Source: Pseudomonadota bacterium
GTDB taxonomy: Bacteria > Pseudomonadota > Gammaproteobacteria > Steroidobacterales > Steroidobacteraceae
Assembly (NCBI GenBank): GCA_021850555.1
Contig: JAJZLX010000292.1
Span: 1-22,238, forward strand
Direction: 5' to 3'
DNA: 22,238 bases
A program made the position numbers and the translations under genes. The notes beneath the pieces were generated by a model. The model worked only from the letters and a program-made list of their open reading frames with translations. It did no database searches and had not been told where the DNA came from. Below are positions 7,243-16,714 of this stretch, piece after piece (positions within the stretch are counted from its first letter, which is position 1; every line of letters starts with the position of its first letter).

Positions 7243-8277
7243 TCAGATTACGGTGACGTGCGTGGCGCTTTCGGGCAGTTCGGCGTCGAAGGCTCTCTGA
7301 AAGAACTCCGCAACTGTCGCCCGCTCCGACTCGTCACATCTGTTCAGGAACGTCATGCGGAAGGCGAGTCCGACGTCCCCGAAGATCTGCGTGTTTTCCG
7401 CCCAGGTAATGACCGTCCGCGGGCTCATCACCGTAGAGACGTCTCCGTTGATGAACGCGTTACGGGTCATGTTGGCGACGCGAACCATTGCCGTCACCAT
7501 GCGGCGGCCGGGGTCGGTATTGAACGCCGCCGCCTTGCCCAGCACGATTGCGGCCTCCGCGTCGTGATCGAGGTAATTGAGGGTCGCCAGGATGGACCAG
7601 CGATCCATCTGCCCCTGATTGATCTGCTGCGTGCCCTGATACAGGCCAGTGGCATCGCCCAGCCCGATCGTATTCGCGGTCGCAAACAGCCGGAAGTACC
7701 GGTTCGGGCTGATCACACGGTTCTGGTCCAGGAGCGTGAACCTGCCGTTCGCCTCGAGGGCTCGCTGAATGACGAACATGACCTCCGGGCGGCCGGCGTC
7801 GTACTCGTCGAATGCGAGCGCGACCGCTCTTTGCAGTGCCCACGGGAGCAGCCCTTCGCGAAACTCGGTTACCTGCCTGCCTTCGCGCAAGACGATCGCG
7901 TCTCTACCAACGAGATCGGTGCGGCTGATGTGCCCGTCCAGGTTGATGCGAATCAGCGGCCAGTTGAGCACTGCGGCCACCTGCTCGACATGCGAGGACT
8001 TGCCCGTGCCGTGGTACCCCTGGATCATCACGCGGCGGTTGAACGCGAATCCGGCGAGTATTGCGAGCGTCGTTTCCGGGTCGAATCGGTAGCTCTCATC
8101 GCGCTGCGGCACGTATTCGCTCGGCCGCGAAAACGCGGGCGCCTGCATGTCGCTTGCGATGCCGAACTCACGTGCGGAGACGGCCCTATCTGGAGTGGCG
8201 AGCAGAAGATCGTCGGCCGCGGTCAACGGATGAGTTCCTGCGAGGCACGCGATCGCGCGCGCGTGTTCGGGCGGCAA
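7243..8277 (-). CDS. CobS-like MoxR-family AAA+ ATPase
   Basis: The sequence follows cobaltochelatase CobS from [13 protein letters not shown] to the C-terminus. Walker A is GYHGTGKS at about 87-94, Walker B LAFDEYD at 154-160. Further family blocks are [49 protein letters not shown] and [12 protein letters not shown]. It should form a hexamer powering the neighbouring CobT-like VWA protein. The reading frame opens with TTG at 8277; a TTG at 8226 preceded by AGGAA is an alternative start, so the first 17 residues are uncertain. A strong sigma70-like promoter overlapping an inverted repeat lies upstream. With the VWA and XdhC genes it forms one operon. Cobalt chelation or Mo-cofactor maturation are both possible. 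Confidence 0.83.
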   Translation of the reverse strand: MPPEHARAIACLAGTHPLTAADDLLLATPDRAVSAREFGIASDMQAPAFSRPSEYVPQRDESYRFDPETTLAILAGFAFNRRVMIQGYHGTGKSSHVEQVAAVLNWPLIRINLDGHISRTDLVGRDAIVLREGRQVTEFREGLLPWALQRAVALAFDEYDAGRPEVMFVIQRALEANGRFTLLDQNRVISPNRYFRLFATANTIGLGDATGLYQGTQQINQGQMDRWSILATLNYLDHDAEAAIVLGKAAAFNTDPGRRMVTAMVRVANMTRNAFINGDVSTVMSPRTVITWAENTQIFGDVGLAFRMTFLNRCDESERATVAEFFQRAFDAELPESATHVTVI

Positions 8278-8358
8278 GTCATTGGAGGTCCAAGCACGAT
8301 CACTGCGAACCCGCCGCGGTGCGTGGCGATGGCACCATTTTCGGAATCCCGGAGGTCT

Positions 8359-8386
8359 TGTATACTGTGCACAGTATGGCTGTCAA
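8359..8386 (-). promoter_or_regulatory. Sigma70 promoter of the CobS/CobT/XdhC operon
   Basis: On the minus strand a perfect TTGACA (8386-8381) is followed after 16 nt by TATACA (8364-8359). Transcription would begin near 8352, about 75 nt before the CobS-like start. The spacer and part of the -10 are occupied by the palindrome at 8362-8377, so a bound regulator would block RNA polymerase. Confidence 0.65.
8362..8377. promoter_or_regulatory. Perfect 16-bp palindrome, putative operator (site 1)
   Basis: ATACTGTGCACAGTAT is its own reverse complement and sits within the promoter between the divergent CobS-like and dehydrogenase/hydratase genes. Its TACTG-N4-CAGTA core recurs at 21548-21561. 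The form resembles sites of dimeric repressors such as the GntR family, but no such regulator gene is in the window. Confidence 0.6.
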
Positions 8387-8486
8387 GATCGCGCGAGACC
8401 TGGAGCGTCGCCGACTCAGGGCACGTGGCCGGTGAGCTCTGCGGCCTCGCACGGCAGCTTTCAAAAACGAGATCACGGAGACCGAC

Positions 8487-10508
8487 GTGCGTCTGAGAGA
8501 TATCCCCGCCAACCCCGCTCTCATCCGCTCATCGCGGCCATTTCCGCGTTCCGTCGGAGTTATCGGCGCCGGCACCATCGGGCCGGACATCGCGTATTAC
8601 CTTGCAAGCGAGATCCCGGGGCTCAAGCTGGTGCTGGTCGACATTGCCCCGGCGGCGCTGGCGCGTGCCCAGGAGCGGGTGTACGGCTATGTCGAAAAGG
8701 GCGTGCTGCGCAAGAAGATATCTGCCGAACGCGCCGCGTCGGTGCGCGCAGGCCTTTCACCGACGACGGATTACGGTGCACTCGCCGGTTGCGACTGGGT
8801 GATCGAGGCGGCCACGGAGGATCTCGCGGTCAAGCAGCGGATCTTCTCGCAAATCGAGGCGGTGATCGCACCGTCGGCGTTCATCTCCTCGAATACCAGC
8901 TCTCTGCCGGCAGGCAGGCTGTTCGGCCACCTCGCGCACCCGCAGCGGGCGACCGTCACGCATTTCTTCGCGCCCGCCTTTCAAAATCCAATCGTCGAGG
9001 TCATAGATTGGGAACGCGCAGAAGACCATGTGATCGACTGGTTTCGCTGGCTCTTTGCCGCCACCGGCAAGGTGCCGCTCGTGACACGCGACGCCGTTTG
9101 CTTCATGTTGGATCGTGTGTTTGACAATTGGTGCAACGAAGCCGCGACTCTGTTAGATCGCGCGGATGCGGGGCAGATCGATGCGGTTGCCTGCGAGCTG
9201 GCGCACGCCGGACCGTTTTTCGTGTTGAATCTCGCCAACGGCAACCCGATCATCGTCGAGACGAATACCCTGCAGGCGGAGGAAGAGGGCGCGCACTATC
9301 GGCCCGCACGTATTTTTTCTTCTGTCGAACGCTGGAGGTTGCCGGCCCGCGGAGCGGTGCGGCCCGCGATCACTGACGGCGTGCGCAGCGCAATTCGCGA
9401 TCGCCTGCTCGGCATTCTGTATTCTCAAGCGGCGGATATTCTCGACCGCGGCATTGGGCGGCCGGCGGATCTCGAGCTCGGCTGCCGCCTTGCATTCGGC
9501 TTGAAGCGCGGCCCGCTCGATCTCATGCGACTCGCCGGCGAACGGGAAGTGGACCGGATCCTCGCGCGCTTGGGCGAGGAACGGCCCGGCATGCCCGGGC
9601 GCACGAGGCCACTTGCCGATTACCTCGATTTCAGGCGCGACGTACTCATCGATGACGTTGACGGAGTCTGCGTGATCACCATTCGCCGTCCGGAAGCCCT
9701 GAACGCCCTGCATGACGAGCTCAACGATGAAATCCTGGCGATTCTGCGCGCCCGGATGACCGACGCGGCCACCGTCGGCTTCGTCCTCACCGGTTATGGA
9801 CCGCGCGCGTTCTGCGCGGGCGCCGACATCGGCCGCTTCCCGGCGATGCTCGGCGACGCCACCGCCTCGCGGCAGTATGCGCGCGCGTGCTCGCGGCTGC
9901 TGATCGCGCTCGATCGTGCCGAGAAGCCGGTGGTGGCCGCACTGAACGGTCTCGCCCTGGGCGGCGGGCTCGAGCTCGCGTTCCGCTGCCATGAAATCGT
10001 CGCAACCCGGCAGGCGAAGCTGCAGTTCCCGGAGATCGGGCTCGGCATCGTGCCGGGCATCGGCGGCATCGCCGTGCCCTACCGCCGCTGGCCGCAAGCG
10101 GCGGAGCTCTTCCACCGGATGCTGCAGCAAGCTGAGCGCATCGACGCGGAAACCGCGGCTCACTATGGCGTTCTGGAGCTTTGCGAGGACTTGACGGACC
10201 TCATCCCGAGCGCAGTGGCTCGAGTGCATGCCCTCCTCGGGCGGCTGCCGGCGCCGGTCGACGGCCCGGTGCGCATCAGCGCGCCGCCGTCGATCCCGGC
10301 CGTCAGCGTTGACGGCGCGAGGCTCAGCGTGGCGGTCCGTGCAATCGTCGACGAAGCGATAGTGGCGGCCGCCGCGGCGACGTCATGGACCGAAGCGCTC
10401 GAAGTCGGCTACACCGCATTCGGAGCGAGCGCGTGTACCGCCGCTGCGCTCGAGGGAATCGCCGCCTTCAGTGAGCGCCGGGCACCGGATTTCGCCAGGA
10501 CCGGTTGA
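8487..10508 (+). CDS. Fused 3-hydroxyacyl-CoA dehydrogenase / enoyl-CoA hydratase (dehydrogenase first)
   Basis: This 673-aa bifunctional beta-oxidation protein starts at GTG with GGAG 6 nt upstream. Residues 20-390 are an NAD-dependent 3-hydroxyacyl-CoA dehydrogenase: Rossmann motif GAGTIG at 27-32, SSNTSSLPAG, and the catalytic pair His159/Glu171 in THFFAPAFQNPIVEVI. Residues 390-640 are a crotonase-fold hydratase with FCAGADIGRF near 442, GLALGGGLELAF near 490 and FPEIGLGIVPGIGGI near 512, keeping both catalytic glutamates. The order is opposite to FadB/FadJ, where the hydratase comes first. The usual HFFNP is HFFAP, and the usual Asn of the NR motif is Asp (FMLDR), so the dehydrogenase half is divergent. 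It is convergent with the thiolase gene and probably acts in the same pathway. Confidence 0.87.
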   Translation: MRLRDIPANPALIRSSRPFPRSVGVIGAGTIGPDIAYYLASEIPGLKLVLVDIAPAALARAQERVYGYVEKGVLRKKISAERAASVRAGLSPTTDYGALAGCDWVIEAATEDLAVKQRIFSQIEAVIAPSAFISSNTSSLPAGRLFGHLAHPQRATVTHFFAPAFQNPIVEVIDWERAEDHVIDWFRWLFAATGKVPLVTRDAVCFMLDRVFDNWCNEAATLLDRADAGQIDAVACELAHAGPFFVLNLANGNPIIVETNTLQAEEEGAHYRPARIFSSVERWRLPARGAVRPAITDGVRSAIRDRLLGILYSQAADILDRGIGRPADLELGCRLAFGLKRGPLDLMRLAGEREVDRILARLGEERPGMPGRTRPLADYLDFRRDVLIDDVDGVCVITIRRPEALNALHDELNDEILAILRARMTDAATVGFVLTGYGPRAFCAGADIGRFPAMLGDATASRQYARACSRLLIALDRAEKPVVAALNGLALGGGLELAFRCHEIVATRQAKLQFPEIGLGIVPGIGGIAVPYRRWPQAAELFHRMLQQAERIDAETAAHYGVLELCEDLTDLIPSAVARVHALLGRLPAPVDGPVRISAPPSIPAVSVDGARLSVAVRAIVDEAIVAAAAATSWTEALEVGYTAFGASACTAAALEGIAAFSERRAPDFARTG

Positions 10509-10517
10509 GAGAAGCGC

Positions 10518-11729
10518 TCAGCGGCGCGGACCGTCTACACGGATGACGATCGCCATCGCGGAATCACCCGCGGCGCACCCTGTGAACAAGCCGAGACCGC
10601 CCCCGCGCTCGACGAGCTGTTCGATGAGCTCGATCGTCGAGCGAAGGCCGGTTGGGGCATTGGGATGGCCGTAGACGAGGGAGCAACCACGGGCGTTCAT
10701 GGTGTTCGGATCGGCACCCGTCGCCTGTGCAAAGGCAAGATCATTGACGATGAACGGGTTGTGAGTGTTGATCGCGGCGAGCTCGCGGATGCCGACGCCA
10801 GAGAACGCCAGTGCGCGCTCGGCGGCTGCAATCGGCGCCTCCGGCATGTAGGCGAGCTCGGCGCGCGACTGGCCGAAGCCAAGGATCTCGATGGACACCG
10901 CCGGGTCGGCGGCGATCTCACGGGCGCGGCCGGGGCTCGTGACCATGATGGCGGCGCTGCCGTCCGCCGGATGAGTCTGGCCTCCGAAGGTCACCGTTCC
11001 GCCTTTGGTGACCGGCCTCAACGCCGCGAGCCCCTCGGGTGTGGAAAACCGCACTCCCTCGTCGCCATCGAGTGTCATCTGCGTCTTTCCGAAGCGCGCA
11101 TCGGGCACCGGAAACGGAATCGTGATGTATCCTTTCTGGAAGCGCCTGTCGTCCGCGAGCGCCTCACGATACTGCGCTTCGCGCCGCAAGACGAGCTCGT
11201 GCTGAGGCGCCATGCCGATCCCGAAGCGACGCGCAACGTTTTCAGCGGTCTGCACCATGGAATGCCCGCCGAGCGGGTCGCACGCCATGTTCTCGAGGAT
11301 GAAGTCCTCGGCCTCGCCCGTGCCGCCCATGCCGCCAGGGTTCGGGTGGTAGATGTGCGGGCCATTGGAAGTGCGGTCGCAGGCGATCGCGAGGGCGACC
11401 TTTGCCTCACCGGTGGACACCTCGCGCGAGGCCACCGAGAGGGCACGGATGCTGGTTGCGCAGGCTTGAGATACCGTCGGGCCGGCGACGTGACCGGCGC
11501 CAATGAGCCCCATCAACCACGGCAGGCCGTAGAAGCAATTGCGCTCGGGGCGTGTCATGCCGAGGACGCCGAAATCGATGATGCTCGGATCGCTGTTGCG
11601 ACGCGCGAGCTCGGCTCGAGCCACGTGTGCGGCAAAACGCAGGCTGTGCAGATGCGCGAAGGCGCCTTGCCATCGTGCGAACGGTGTCGACCAATAAGCT
11701 CGATACGGAATTGAGGCGCGCAGCTGCAT
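10518..11729 (-). CDS. Thiolase-family acyl-CoA acyltransferase
   Basis: The start ATG at 11729 has GGAG 7 nt upstream; an open extension upstream lacks homologous character. The 403-aa product has the thiolase triad: nucleophilic Cys90 (VSQACATSIRAL), His355 (YGHPNAPTG) and Cys385 (TGCAAGDSA). The usual NEAF motif reads NTHNPF. Thiolases cleave 3-oxoacyl-CoA with CoA to give acetyl-CoA (or propionyl-CoA) and a shortened acyl-CoA. It is the last gene of the nine-gene minus-strand operon, 53 nt after the CoA-transferase. It ends 9 nt from the stop of the convergent dehydrogenase/hydratase gene, with no visible terminator between. The exact substrate is unknown. Confidence 0.86.
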   Translation of the reverse strand: MQLRASIPYRAYWSTPFARWQGAFAHLHSLRFAAHVARAELARRNSDPSIIDFGVLGMTRPERNCFYGLPWLMGLIGAGHVAGPTVSQACATSIRALSVASREVSTGEAKVALAIACDRTSNGPHIYHPNPGGMGGTGEAEDFILENMACDPLGGHSMVQTAENVARRFGIGMAPQHELVLRREAQYREALADDRRFQKGYITIPFPVPDARFGKTQMTLDGDEGVRFSTPEGLAALRPVTKGGTVTFGGQTHPADGSAAIMVTSPGRAREIAADPAVSIEILGFGQSRAELAYMPEAPIAAAERALAFSGVGIRELAAINTHNPFIVNDLAFAQATGADPNTMNARGCSLVYGHPNAPTGLRSTIELIEQLVERGGGLGLFTGCAAGDSAMAIVIRVDGPRR

Positions 11730-11782
11730 TGTACTTCTCCAAACCTGTCTGCTTGCGGAGCATGGTCTGCGCCGCAGACCTG

Positions 11783-12979
11783 TCAGACGGCTATGATTCC
11801 GTCCCGTGCCCAGGCATCGATCTCCTGCGGCTGGCAACCGGCTTCAGCGAGAAGACGGCGGGTGTCGGCGGCGTATTTTGGGGGAAATGGAAGGTGGCGG
11901 CTCGCCTGCGGGCGCTCGACCGGCAGCGGCTGCATGCGCACGGTTCGCCCGTCGGGAAGAGTCGTCGTCGTCAGGTGCTCGCGTAGCGGCGCGAGGTCGC
12001 GCACGGCTCCGAGCTCGAGGATTTTCGTAGCCGGAATGGTCGCCTCACGGAACTTCGTCAACAGTTCGTCCGCCGACCGCGACGCGGTCAATGCGGCCAG
12101 TTCGCCATAGATTGCGTCGCGCTCGCGGTACCGTCCCTCGTTGGTGGCGCGAGCGGTGCTGGCCACCGATTCGAATCCCGGTATTGCCGTCAAACGGCGC
12201 CACTGCAGATCAGACCCGATGGCGAGGTAGACAAAGCCGTCGCGGGCCGGATAGACGCTCGTGGGAATGAACTTTCGATGTGCATTCCCCGAGCGGGTCA
12301 GGTCCGAGGGAGCGGCGTCGAAGTCCAGCAATGGAAGGTAGGTCAACAGCCACGACGCCGCAGCCTGCATCATTGATACGTTGATTTCCTGCCCCTTGCC
12401 GGTGGTGGCGCGCTCCAGCAGAGCAAGCAGCACATTGGCATAGAGTTCGTCTCCGGCCTTCAGATCAACCACCGGCACGCCCATCAGGGTGGGTGGTCCG
12501 TCGTGCTCGCCGGTCAGCGCCATGTAGCCGCACATCGCCTGAATGACCGGATCGTAGCCCGGGGTGTCGGGCCAATTCGGACCCAGAGCAGAGATGGCCG
12601 CCCAGATCAGACCGGGCCGCTCGGCGCTCAGTGTCGCATAGTCGATGCCCAGCGAGCGGTAGCGCGACGGCAGCGTGTTGCAGCAGAAGACATCAACGTC
12701 GAGCGTCCGGATCAACTGGCGCAGGATCGCCCTGCCGCGCTCGTCCTTCAGGTTCAGCGCGATGGCTTCCTTGCCGACGTTCGGCGCAATGAAATAGCTG
12801 CGCCGATCGTCATCCGCGACCCGCTCACCGATATAGCGGTTGGGGTCGCCGGGCAGGGTGTCGCCGGACGGGGTCGATTCGATGCGAATCACCCGCCAGC
12901 CGAGCTGCGCGAAACGCAGCGTCGCCGAAGGAAGCGACAGAGCCTGCTCCAGGCTAAGAACGACTGGTCGCGTGGTCAA
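11783..12979 (-). CDS. Family III (CaiB/BaiF) CoA-transferase
   Basis: Family III CoA-transferases move CoA between carboxylic acids through an aspartyl-CoA anhydride. The catalytic Asp is in [13 protein letters not shown], residue 172 from the chosen start, near Asp169 of formyl-CoA transferase. Other family features are the N-terminal [31 protein letters not shown] and [16 protein letters not shown]. About 398 aa is normal. I chose TTG at 12979, which overlaps the preceding stop (TTGA) and has GAGG 7 nt upstream; a GTG at 12997 would add six residues. It sits between the Mo hydroxylase and the thiolase in the operon. It could activate an intermediate or the starting acid, sparing ATP relative to the ligase encoded first. 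Confidence 0.85.
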   Translation of the reverse strand: MTTRPVVLSLEQALSLPSATLRFAQLGWRVIRIESTPSGDTLPGDPNRYIGERVADDDRRSYFIAPNVGKEAIALNLKDERGRAILRQLIRTLDVDVFCCNTLPSRYRSLGIDYATLSAERPGLIWAAISALGPNWPDTPGYDPVIQAMCGYMALTGEHDGPPTLMGVPVVDLKAGDELYANVLLALLERATTGKGQEINVSMMQAAASWLLTYLPLLDFDAAPSDLTRSGNAHRKFIPTSVYPARDGFVYLAIGSDLQWRRLTAIPGFESVASTARATNEGRYRERDAIYGELAALTASRSADELLTKFREATIPATKILELGAVRDLAPLREHLTTTTLPDGRTVRMQPLPVERPQASRHLPFPPKYAADTRRLLAEAGCQPQEIDAWARDGIIAV

Positions 12980-15369
12980 GCGGTGTCCTCGGGCCACTTC
13001 GGTGGCATATTCGTGCCCCGTAGTGCGCGGTACACCTTCTCGGGAGTGAAGGGCAGCGCATAGATTCGGGTGCCGGTCGCGTTGTAAATGGCGTTTGCGA
13101 CCGCAGCGGCTATGCAGATCGCAGGTGCTTCGCCGACGCCTTTGGCTCCCTGCGGGCCTTCGCCATCCATGGTCTCGATGAACGAGACGTCCACCTCAGG
13201 GATCTCCGGCGCCGTGACCAGCTTGTAGTCGCGGAAGTTCGGATTCCTGATCACACCGTCCTCGACCAACAGATCCTCGGACAATGCATAGCCTTGTCCC
13301 ATCACGATCCCGCCCTCGATCTGCCCTTCTATGCCGAGGCGGTTAAGCACGCGTCCGACGTCGTGCGCCGCCGTGACCTTCAGCAGCCGGACGATTCCCG
13401 TGTCGGTATCGACCTCGACTTCGGCGACTTGCGTGGCCCACGCATAAGCCGCCGAAACGTCGCCTTTGTAGTTGCGATCCAGGTGAACGCTCGGTGGCTC
13501 GTAATAGTGTGTCGTCATCACGAGCTCCGCCTTCTCCGAGAAGTGCAGCGAACGCAGAAACTTGCCGATCTCCTGGATGCGCTCACCGGTCGCCCTGACG
13601 ACGATGTGTCCGCCGCGCAGGTCGAGATCGTCCGGCTTGCGCCCGGCCTTCTGGGCAGCAGCCTCGAGGATCTTGCGCTTCGCCTTGCGTGCCGCTCCAA
13701 TCGCCGAGTTGCCACCGATAAACGTCGTGCGGGAGGCATGTACGCCCACATCCCATGGTGTGATCGCCGTGTCGTTGTTCACCACAGTCACGAAGTCGAT
13801 TGGCAGCCCGAGCTCCTCGCAGACGAGCAGCGCCAGAACCGTCTCGGAGCCCTGACCGATTTCGGACGCGCCGGTGATCAACGTGACTTTCGCAAAGTCA
13901 TCGAGCTTTATGATCGTGCCGCATCCGTCCGACGGATACATCTTGGCGCCGCCGCCGACATGAAGCATGGAGGCCATTCCGATGCCGCGCTTGATCGGAT
14001 TGCCGTCGTTCCAGTGCTCCAGGTTGTGCCGACGCTTTGTCTCATAGTCGCTGCGCTCCGCGGCCGTGCCGAGGCACTGCTTGAAACCGCACGAGCGGAA
14101 ATGCATCCCCTGGGGCGTCGACTCACCCGGATCCTGTGCGTTCAGCAGTCGGAATTCGAGCGCGTTTATGCCAAGCGCATCGGCGAGCTTGTCCATGTGG
14201 GCTTCCACGGCGAAGGTTGCCTGAAGATTTCCGTAGCCGCGGAAGGATCCGGCATAAGGGTTGTTGGTATATACCGCCCGCGTCCGGTAATGGCAGTGTG
14301 GTACCCGATACAGCGAGGAAATAGTCTGCATCATCACGAACGGTGTGGTTGCGCCCCAGGACGTATAGGCGCCGTTGTCGTGAATCGTGTCGACAGCGCG
14401 GAAGGTGAGCCGACCTTCTCGGTCGCAACCGGACCGCAGCTTGAGCAGAACCGGTTGTCTTGTCGGAGAGGCGATGAATTCCTCCTCGCGCGTAAACAGT
14501 AGTTTCACCGGTCGGCGCGTCATTTTCGCAAGAAAGATCGCAATCGGCTCAAACGGGTAAATATCCAGCTTGGAGCCAAAGCCGCCGCCGATGGGCGGCT
14601 GAATGATGCGAATGCGACCCGGGTCGATCCCCAGCAGTTCGGCGAACTCCCGCTTATGCAGAAAGGGCACCTGCGTGTTCGAATACAGCAGCAGGTTGCC
14701 GGAGGCATCGAACTCGGCGATGACGCCGGAGACACCCATGCAGCAATGGGTCACGTAGTGCAGCCAGAAGACGTCCTCAACGACGACGGCCGATTCCCGC
14801 TCGGCTTGAGTGACGTCTCCGTGGCCATACTCATAAACCATCGAGACGTTGTCGCTGCACGCCTTGTGAACGACTTCGAGTGTGTCGTTGCGGCCCGGAA
14901 CACGCAGGTCCTCCCCGTGCAGCAGCGGCGCCCCCGGCCTGAGGGCCTGCGCACTGTTCGTGACAATCGGCAGCGGCTCGTAGGCGACGCGAATCAGGCG
15001 CAGCGCCTGCTCTGCGGCTTCGACCGTATCGGCCGCCACCGCGGCAATCTCGTCGCGGCGGCTGCGAACGATGTCTCCCTTGAGGGGCATGTGGTCCTTG
15101 GTGATGCCGATCGGGCGTTGCCACGGCACGTCGGCGGCGGTGATCACGGCATGGACGCCGGGCACGCGGCGGGCGGCCTCAACGTCGATCGAGACGATGC
15201 GGGCATGCACTTCCGTTGAGCGGAGGATCTTAGCGTGCAACTGGCCGGGAATGTTGATGTCGTGCAAGTAGCGTGTGCGGCCGCTGGCCTTGTCGGGCGC
15301 GTCCAGCTTTGGAACGCGTCGCCCGATCAGAGAGTCAGCAAACGCTTCTTCGCGCGGTGTCGGTGCCAC
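12976..15369 (-). CDS. Mo hydroxylase, large molybdopterin-binding subunit (xanthine dehydrogenase family)
   Basis: The 797-aa subunit starts at GTG 15369, with AGGAG 6 nt upstream that overlaps the preceding stop; the frame is open further up but without a start as good. It holds the N-terminal a/b hammerhead domain ([20 protein letters not shown]), IGGGFGSK near 262, YAGSFRGYG near 373 and the C-terminal [10 protein letters not shown] near 740, whose Glu is the catalytic base of this family. Such enzymes hydroxylate carbon with water at a Mo site. The motif near 373 is neither the CSFR loop of form I CO dehydrogenase nor the AYRGAGR loop of form II, so it is not a CO dehydrogenase. It partners with the two genes just upstream; the substrate is unknown, perhaps an aromatic ring or CoA thioester. 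Confidence 0.87.
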   Translation of the reverse strand: MAPTPREEAFADSLIGRRVPKLDAPDKASGRTRYLHDINIPGQLHAKILRSTEVHARIVSIDVEAARRVPGVHAVITAADVPWQRPIGITKDHMPLKGDIVRSRRDEIAAVAADTVEAAEQALRLIRVAYEPLPIVTNSAQALRPGAPLLHGEDLRVPGRNDTLEVVHKACSDNVSMVYEYGHGDVTQAERESAVVVEDVFWLHYVTHCCMGVSGVIAEFDASGNLLLYSNTQVPFLHKREFAELLGIDPGRIRIIQPPIGGGFGSKLDIYPFEPIAIFLAKMTRRPVKLLFTREEEFIASPTRQPVLLKLRSGCDREGRLTFRAVDTIHDNGAYTSWGATTPFVMMQTISSLYRVPHCHYRTRAVYTNNPYAGSFRGYGNLQATFAVEAHMDKLADALGINALEFRLLNAQDPGESTPQGMHFRSCGFKQCLGTAAERSDYETKRRHNLEHWNDGNPIKRGIGMASMLHVGGGAKMYPSDGCGTIIKLDDFAKVTLITGASEIGQGSETVLALLVCEELGLPIDFVTVVNNDTAITPWDVGVHASRTTFIGGNSAIGAARKAKRKILEAAAQKAGRKPDDLDLRGGHIVVRATGERIQEIGKFLRSLHFSEKAELVMTTHYYEPPSVHLDRNYKGDVSAAYAWATQVAEVEVDTDTGIVRLLKVTAAHDVGRVLNRLGIEGQIEGGIVMGQGYALSEDLLVEDGVIRNPNFRDYKLVTAPEIPEVDVSFIETMDGEGPQGAKGVGEAPAICIAAAVANAIYNATGTRIYALPFTPEKVYRALRGTNMPPKWPEDTA

Positions 15370-15379
15370 TTCGTGCTCC

Positions 15380-15862
15380 TTAATCGACGGCCAGGGACGG
15401 ATGCGCCGCCGCTTCGATAGCGTCGACAATCTTGTGGTAGCCGGTGCAGCGGCAGAGATTGCCCTCGAGACCACGCTGGATCTGCGCGCGACTCGCATCG
15501 GGATTGTCTGTGAGAACCTGTTGTGCCTGCATCATGATGCCCGGCGTGCAGAAGCCGCACTGGACAGCGCCATGCTCGACGAGGGACCGGTTGAGAGTTT
15601 CGCCGAACGCGGTGGCCGCCAGACCCTCGATGGTCTGTATGTCGCGGCCGTTGCAATCGACCGCAAACAGGAGGCAGGAGTTGACGGTGCGGCGGTCGAC
15701 GCTGATCGTGCAGGCGCCGCATTCGCCTTCGCCGCACCCATACTTGGTGCCATGTTGCCCCATCATGTCGCGGAGCATTTCCAGTGCGCTCATTTGCGGG
15801 GGAACGGCCACGCGCCGGCAGATGCCGTTGAGGCGGAACTCAATTTCAACTAGGGCAGACAT
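15380..15862 (-). CDS. Mo hydroxylase, 2Fe-2S subunit
   Basis: The 160-aa protein carries the two [2Fe-2S] clusters typical of CoxS/HcrC-type small subunits. The plant-ferredoxin-type cluster uses Cys43, Cys48, Cys51 and Cys63 (YGCGEGECGAC, then SC). The second uses Cys102, Cys105, Cys137 and Cys139 (QCGFCTPG, then NLCRCTGY). It passes electrons from the Mo site to the FAD subunit. The start overlaps the end of the FAD gene by 17 nt, with GGAGG upstream. Length and order (FAD, FeS, Mo) are normal for a three-gene Mo hydroxylase. Confidence 0.92.
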   Translation of the reverse strand: MSALVEIEFRLNGICRRVAVPPQMSALEMLRDMMGQHGTKYGCGEGECGACTISVDRRTVNSCLLFAVDCNGRDIQTIEGLAATAFGETLNRSLVEHGAVQCGFCTPGIMMQAQQVLTDNPDASRAQIQRGLEGNLCRCTGYHKIVDAIEAAAHPSLAVD

Positions 15863-16712
15863 CGCTCAATATCCTCCGCAGGAGGTTGTGCACCAGTTCG
15901 CGCCGATACCAGTCGGACGCGCGAACGTCGCTGATCGGGTGAATCACCGCGTCCGCAGCATCGACCACCCGCTCGATGCGGGCCCGATCGAGCGGACCCT
16001 CCGCCAGCACCCGCTCGGCGTCATGCGCTCGAATGGCCGTTGGTGCTACGGCGCCGAGCGCGAGGCGGGCATTCTCCAGTCGCCCGTCGGACAGCGTGCC
16101 GCCGACTGCGATCGCGATCGTGGAGATGTCGAGAGCGGGGCGAGTTCCGAACTTGACGTATCGATCCACCCAGCCCGGTGCGGGGACCGGCATGTGCACC
16201 GCGACCAGAAGCTCATCGGGTCGGCGCGCGGTGCGACCGGGGCCGGTGAGGAATTCGGGCAGCGGCAGGCGCCGTTCGACGACCCCGGCCGCTCCGGCAC
16301 TCGCGAGGACCACGGATGCGCCGAGCACGAGCAGCGGAACCAGAGTGTCGCCGGCGGGCGAGGCGTTGCAGATGTTGCCTCCGATGGTCGCGGCGTTGCG
16401 TATCTGGTTGCTCGCAAAGTGGTCGCACGCCTGCCAGAGCACGGGCCCGTCGCCGCGCACTGCGGGGTCCGCATGCAACGTGGAGATGGTGGTGAGCGCG
16501 CCGATCTGCACGGCTCCGTCACGGCGGCGCACGCCGCGCAATTCGGCTAGGCCCTGGATGTTGAGCAGCGTCGGGGCAAAGCACACCCGTGCCGATCGGC
16601 TCTGGGGCATCAGGTCGGTGCCGCCGGCGAGGATGGTGGCGGGACCCGAGGCGAGGACCTGCAGCGCCTCGGCAAGCGAGCGCGGAGCGGCATAATTGCG
16701 AATTTCGCCCAC
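15846..16712 (-). CDS. Mo hydroxylase, FAD-binding subunit (CoxM/XdhB-like)
   Basis: The 288-aa protein starts with GTG, 2 nt after the mutase stop. It has both FAD-binding motifs of the family: AGGTDL at 29-34 and TIGGN at 109-113, the latter continuing ICNASPAGD. The subunit takes electrons from the 2Fe-2S clusters and passes them to an acceptor. The cysteine-bearing insertion that carries an extra [4Fe-4S] cluster in 4-hydroxybenzoyl-CoA reductase (HcrB, somewhat longer) is not present. The enzyme is therefore a hydroxylase more like nicotinate or aldehyde-type dehydrogenases than a benzoyl-CoA-type reductase (inference). Confidence 0.88.
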   Translation of the reverse strand: MGEIRNYAAPRSLAEALQVLASGPATILAGGTDLMPQSRSARVCFAPTLLNIQGLAELRGVRRRDGAVQIGALTTISTLHADPAVRGDGPVLWQACDHFASNQIRNAATIGGNICNASPAGDTLVPLLVLGASVVLASAGAAGVVERRLPLPEFLTGPGRTARRPDELLVAVHMPVPAPGWVDRYVKFGTRPALDISTIAIAVGGTLSDGRLENARLALGAVAPTAIRAHDAERVLAEGPLDRARIERVVDAADAVIHPISDVRASDWYRRELVHNLLRRILSDVCPS

Positions 16713-16714
16713 GA

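Noticed and set aside
7156..8496. Plus-strand 446-codon open frame over the CobS-like gene
   Set aside because: Antisense to a gene with full CobS motifs; its translation shows no family features.
10509..10517. Bidirectional terminator between the convergent stop codons
   Set aside because: Only 9 bp separate the stops, and no stem with a T tract is visible around them.
13294..14502. Long plus-strand open frame inside the Mo subunit gene
   Set aside because: Codon-bias shadow of the well-supported minus-strand Mo-binding subunit.
12976..16712. Aerobic CO dehydrogenase (CoxMSL)
   Set aside because: Subunit order fits, but the large subunit lacks the CSFR or AYRGAGR loop of CO dehydrogenases.
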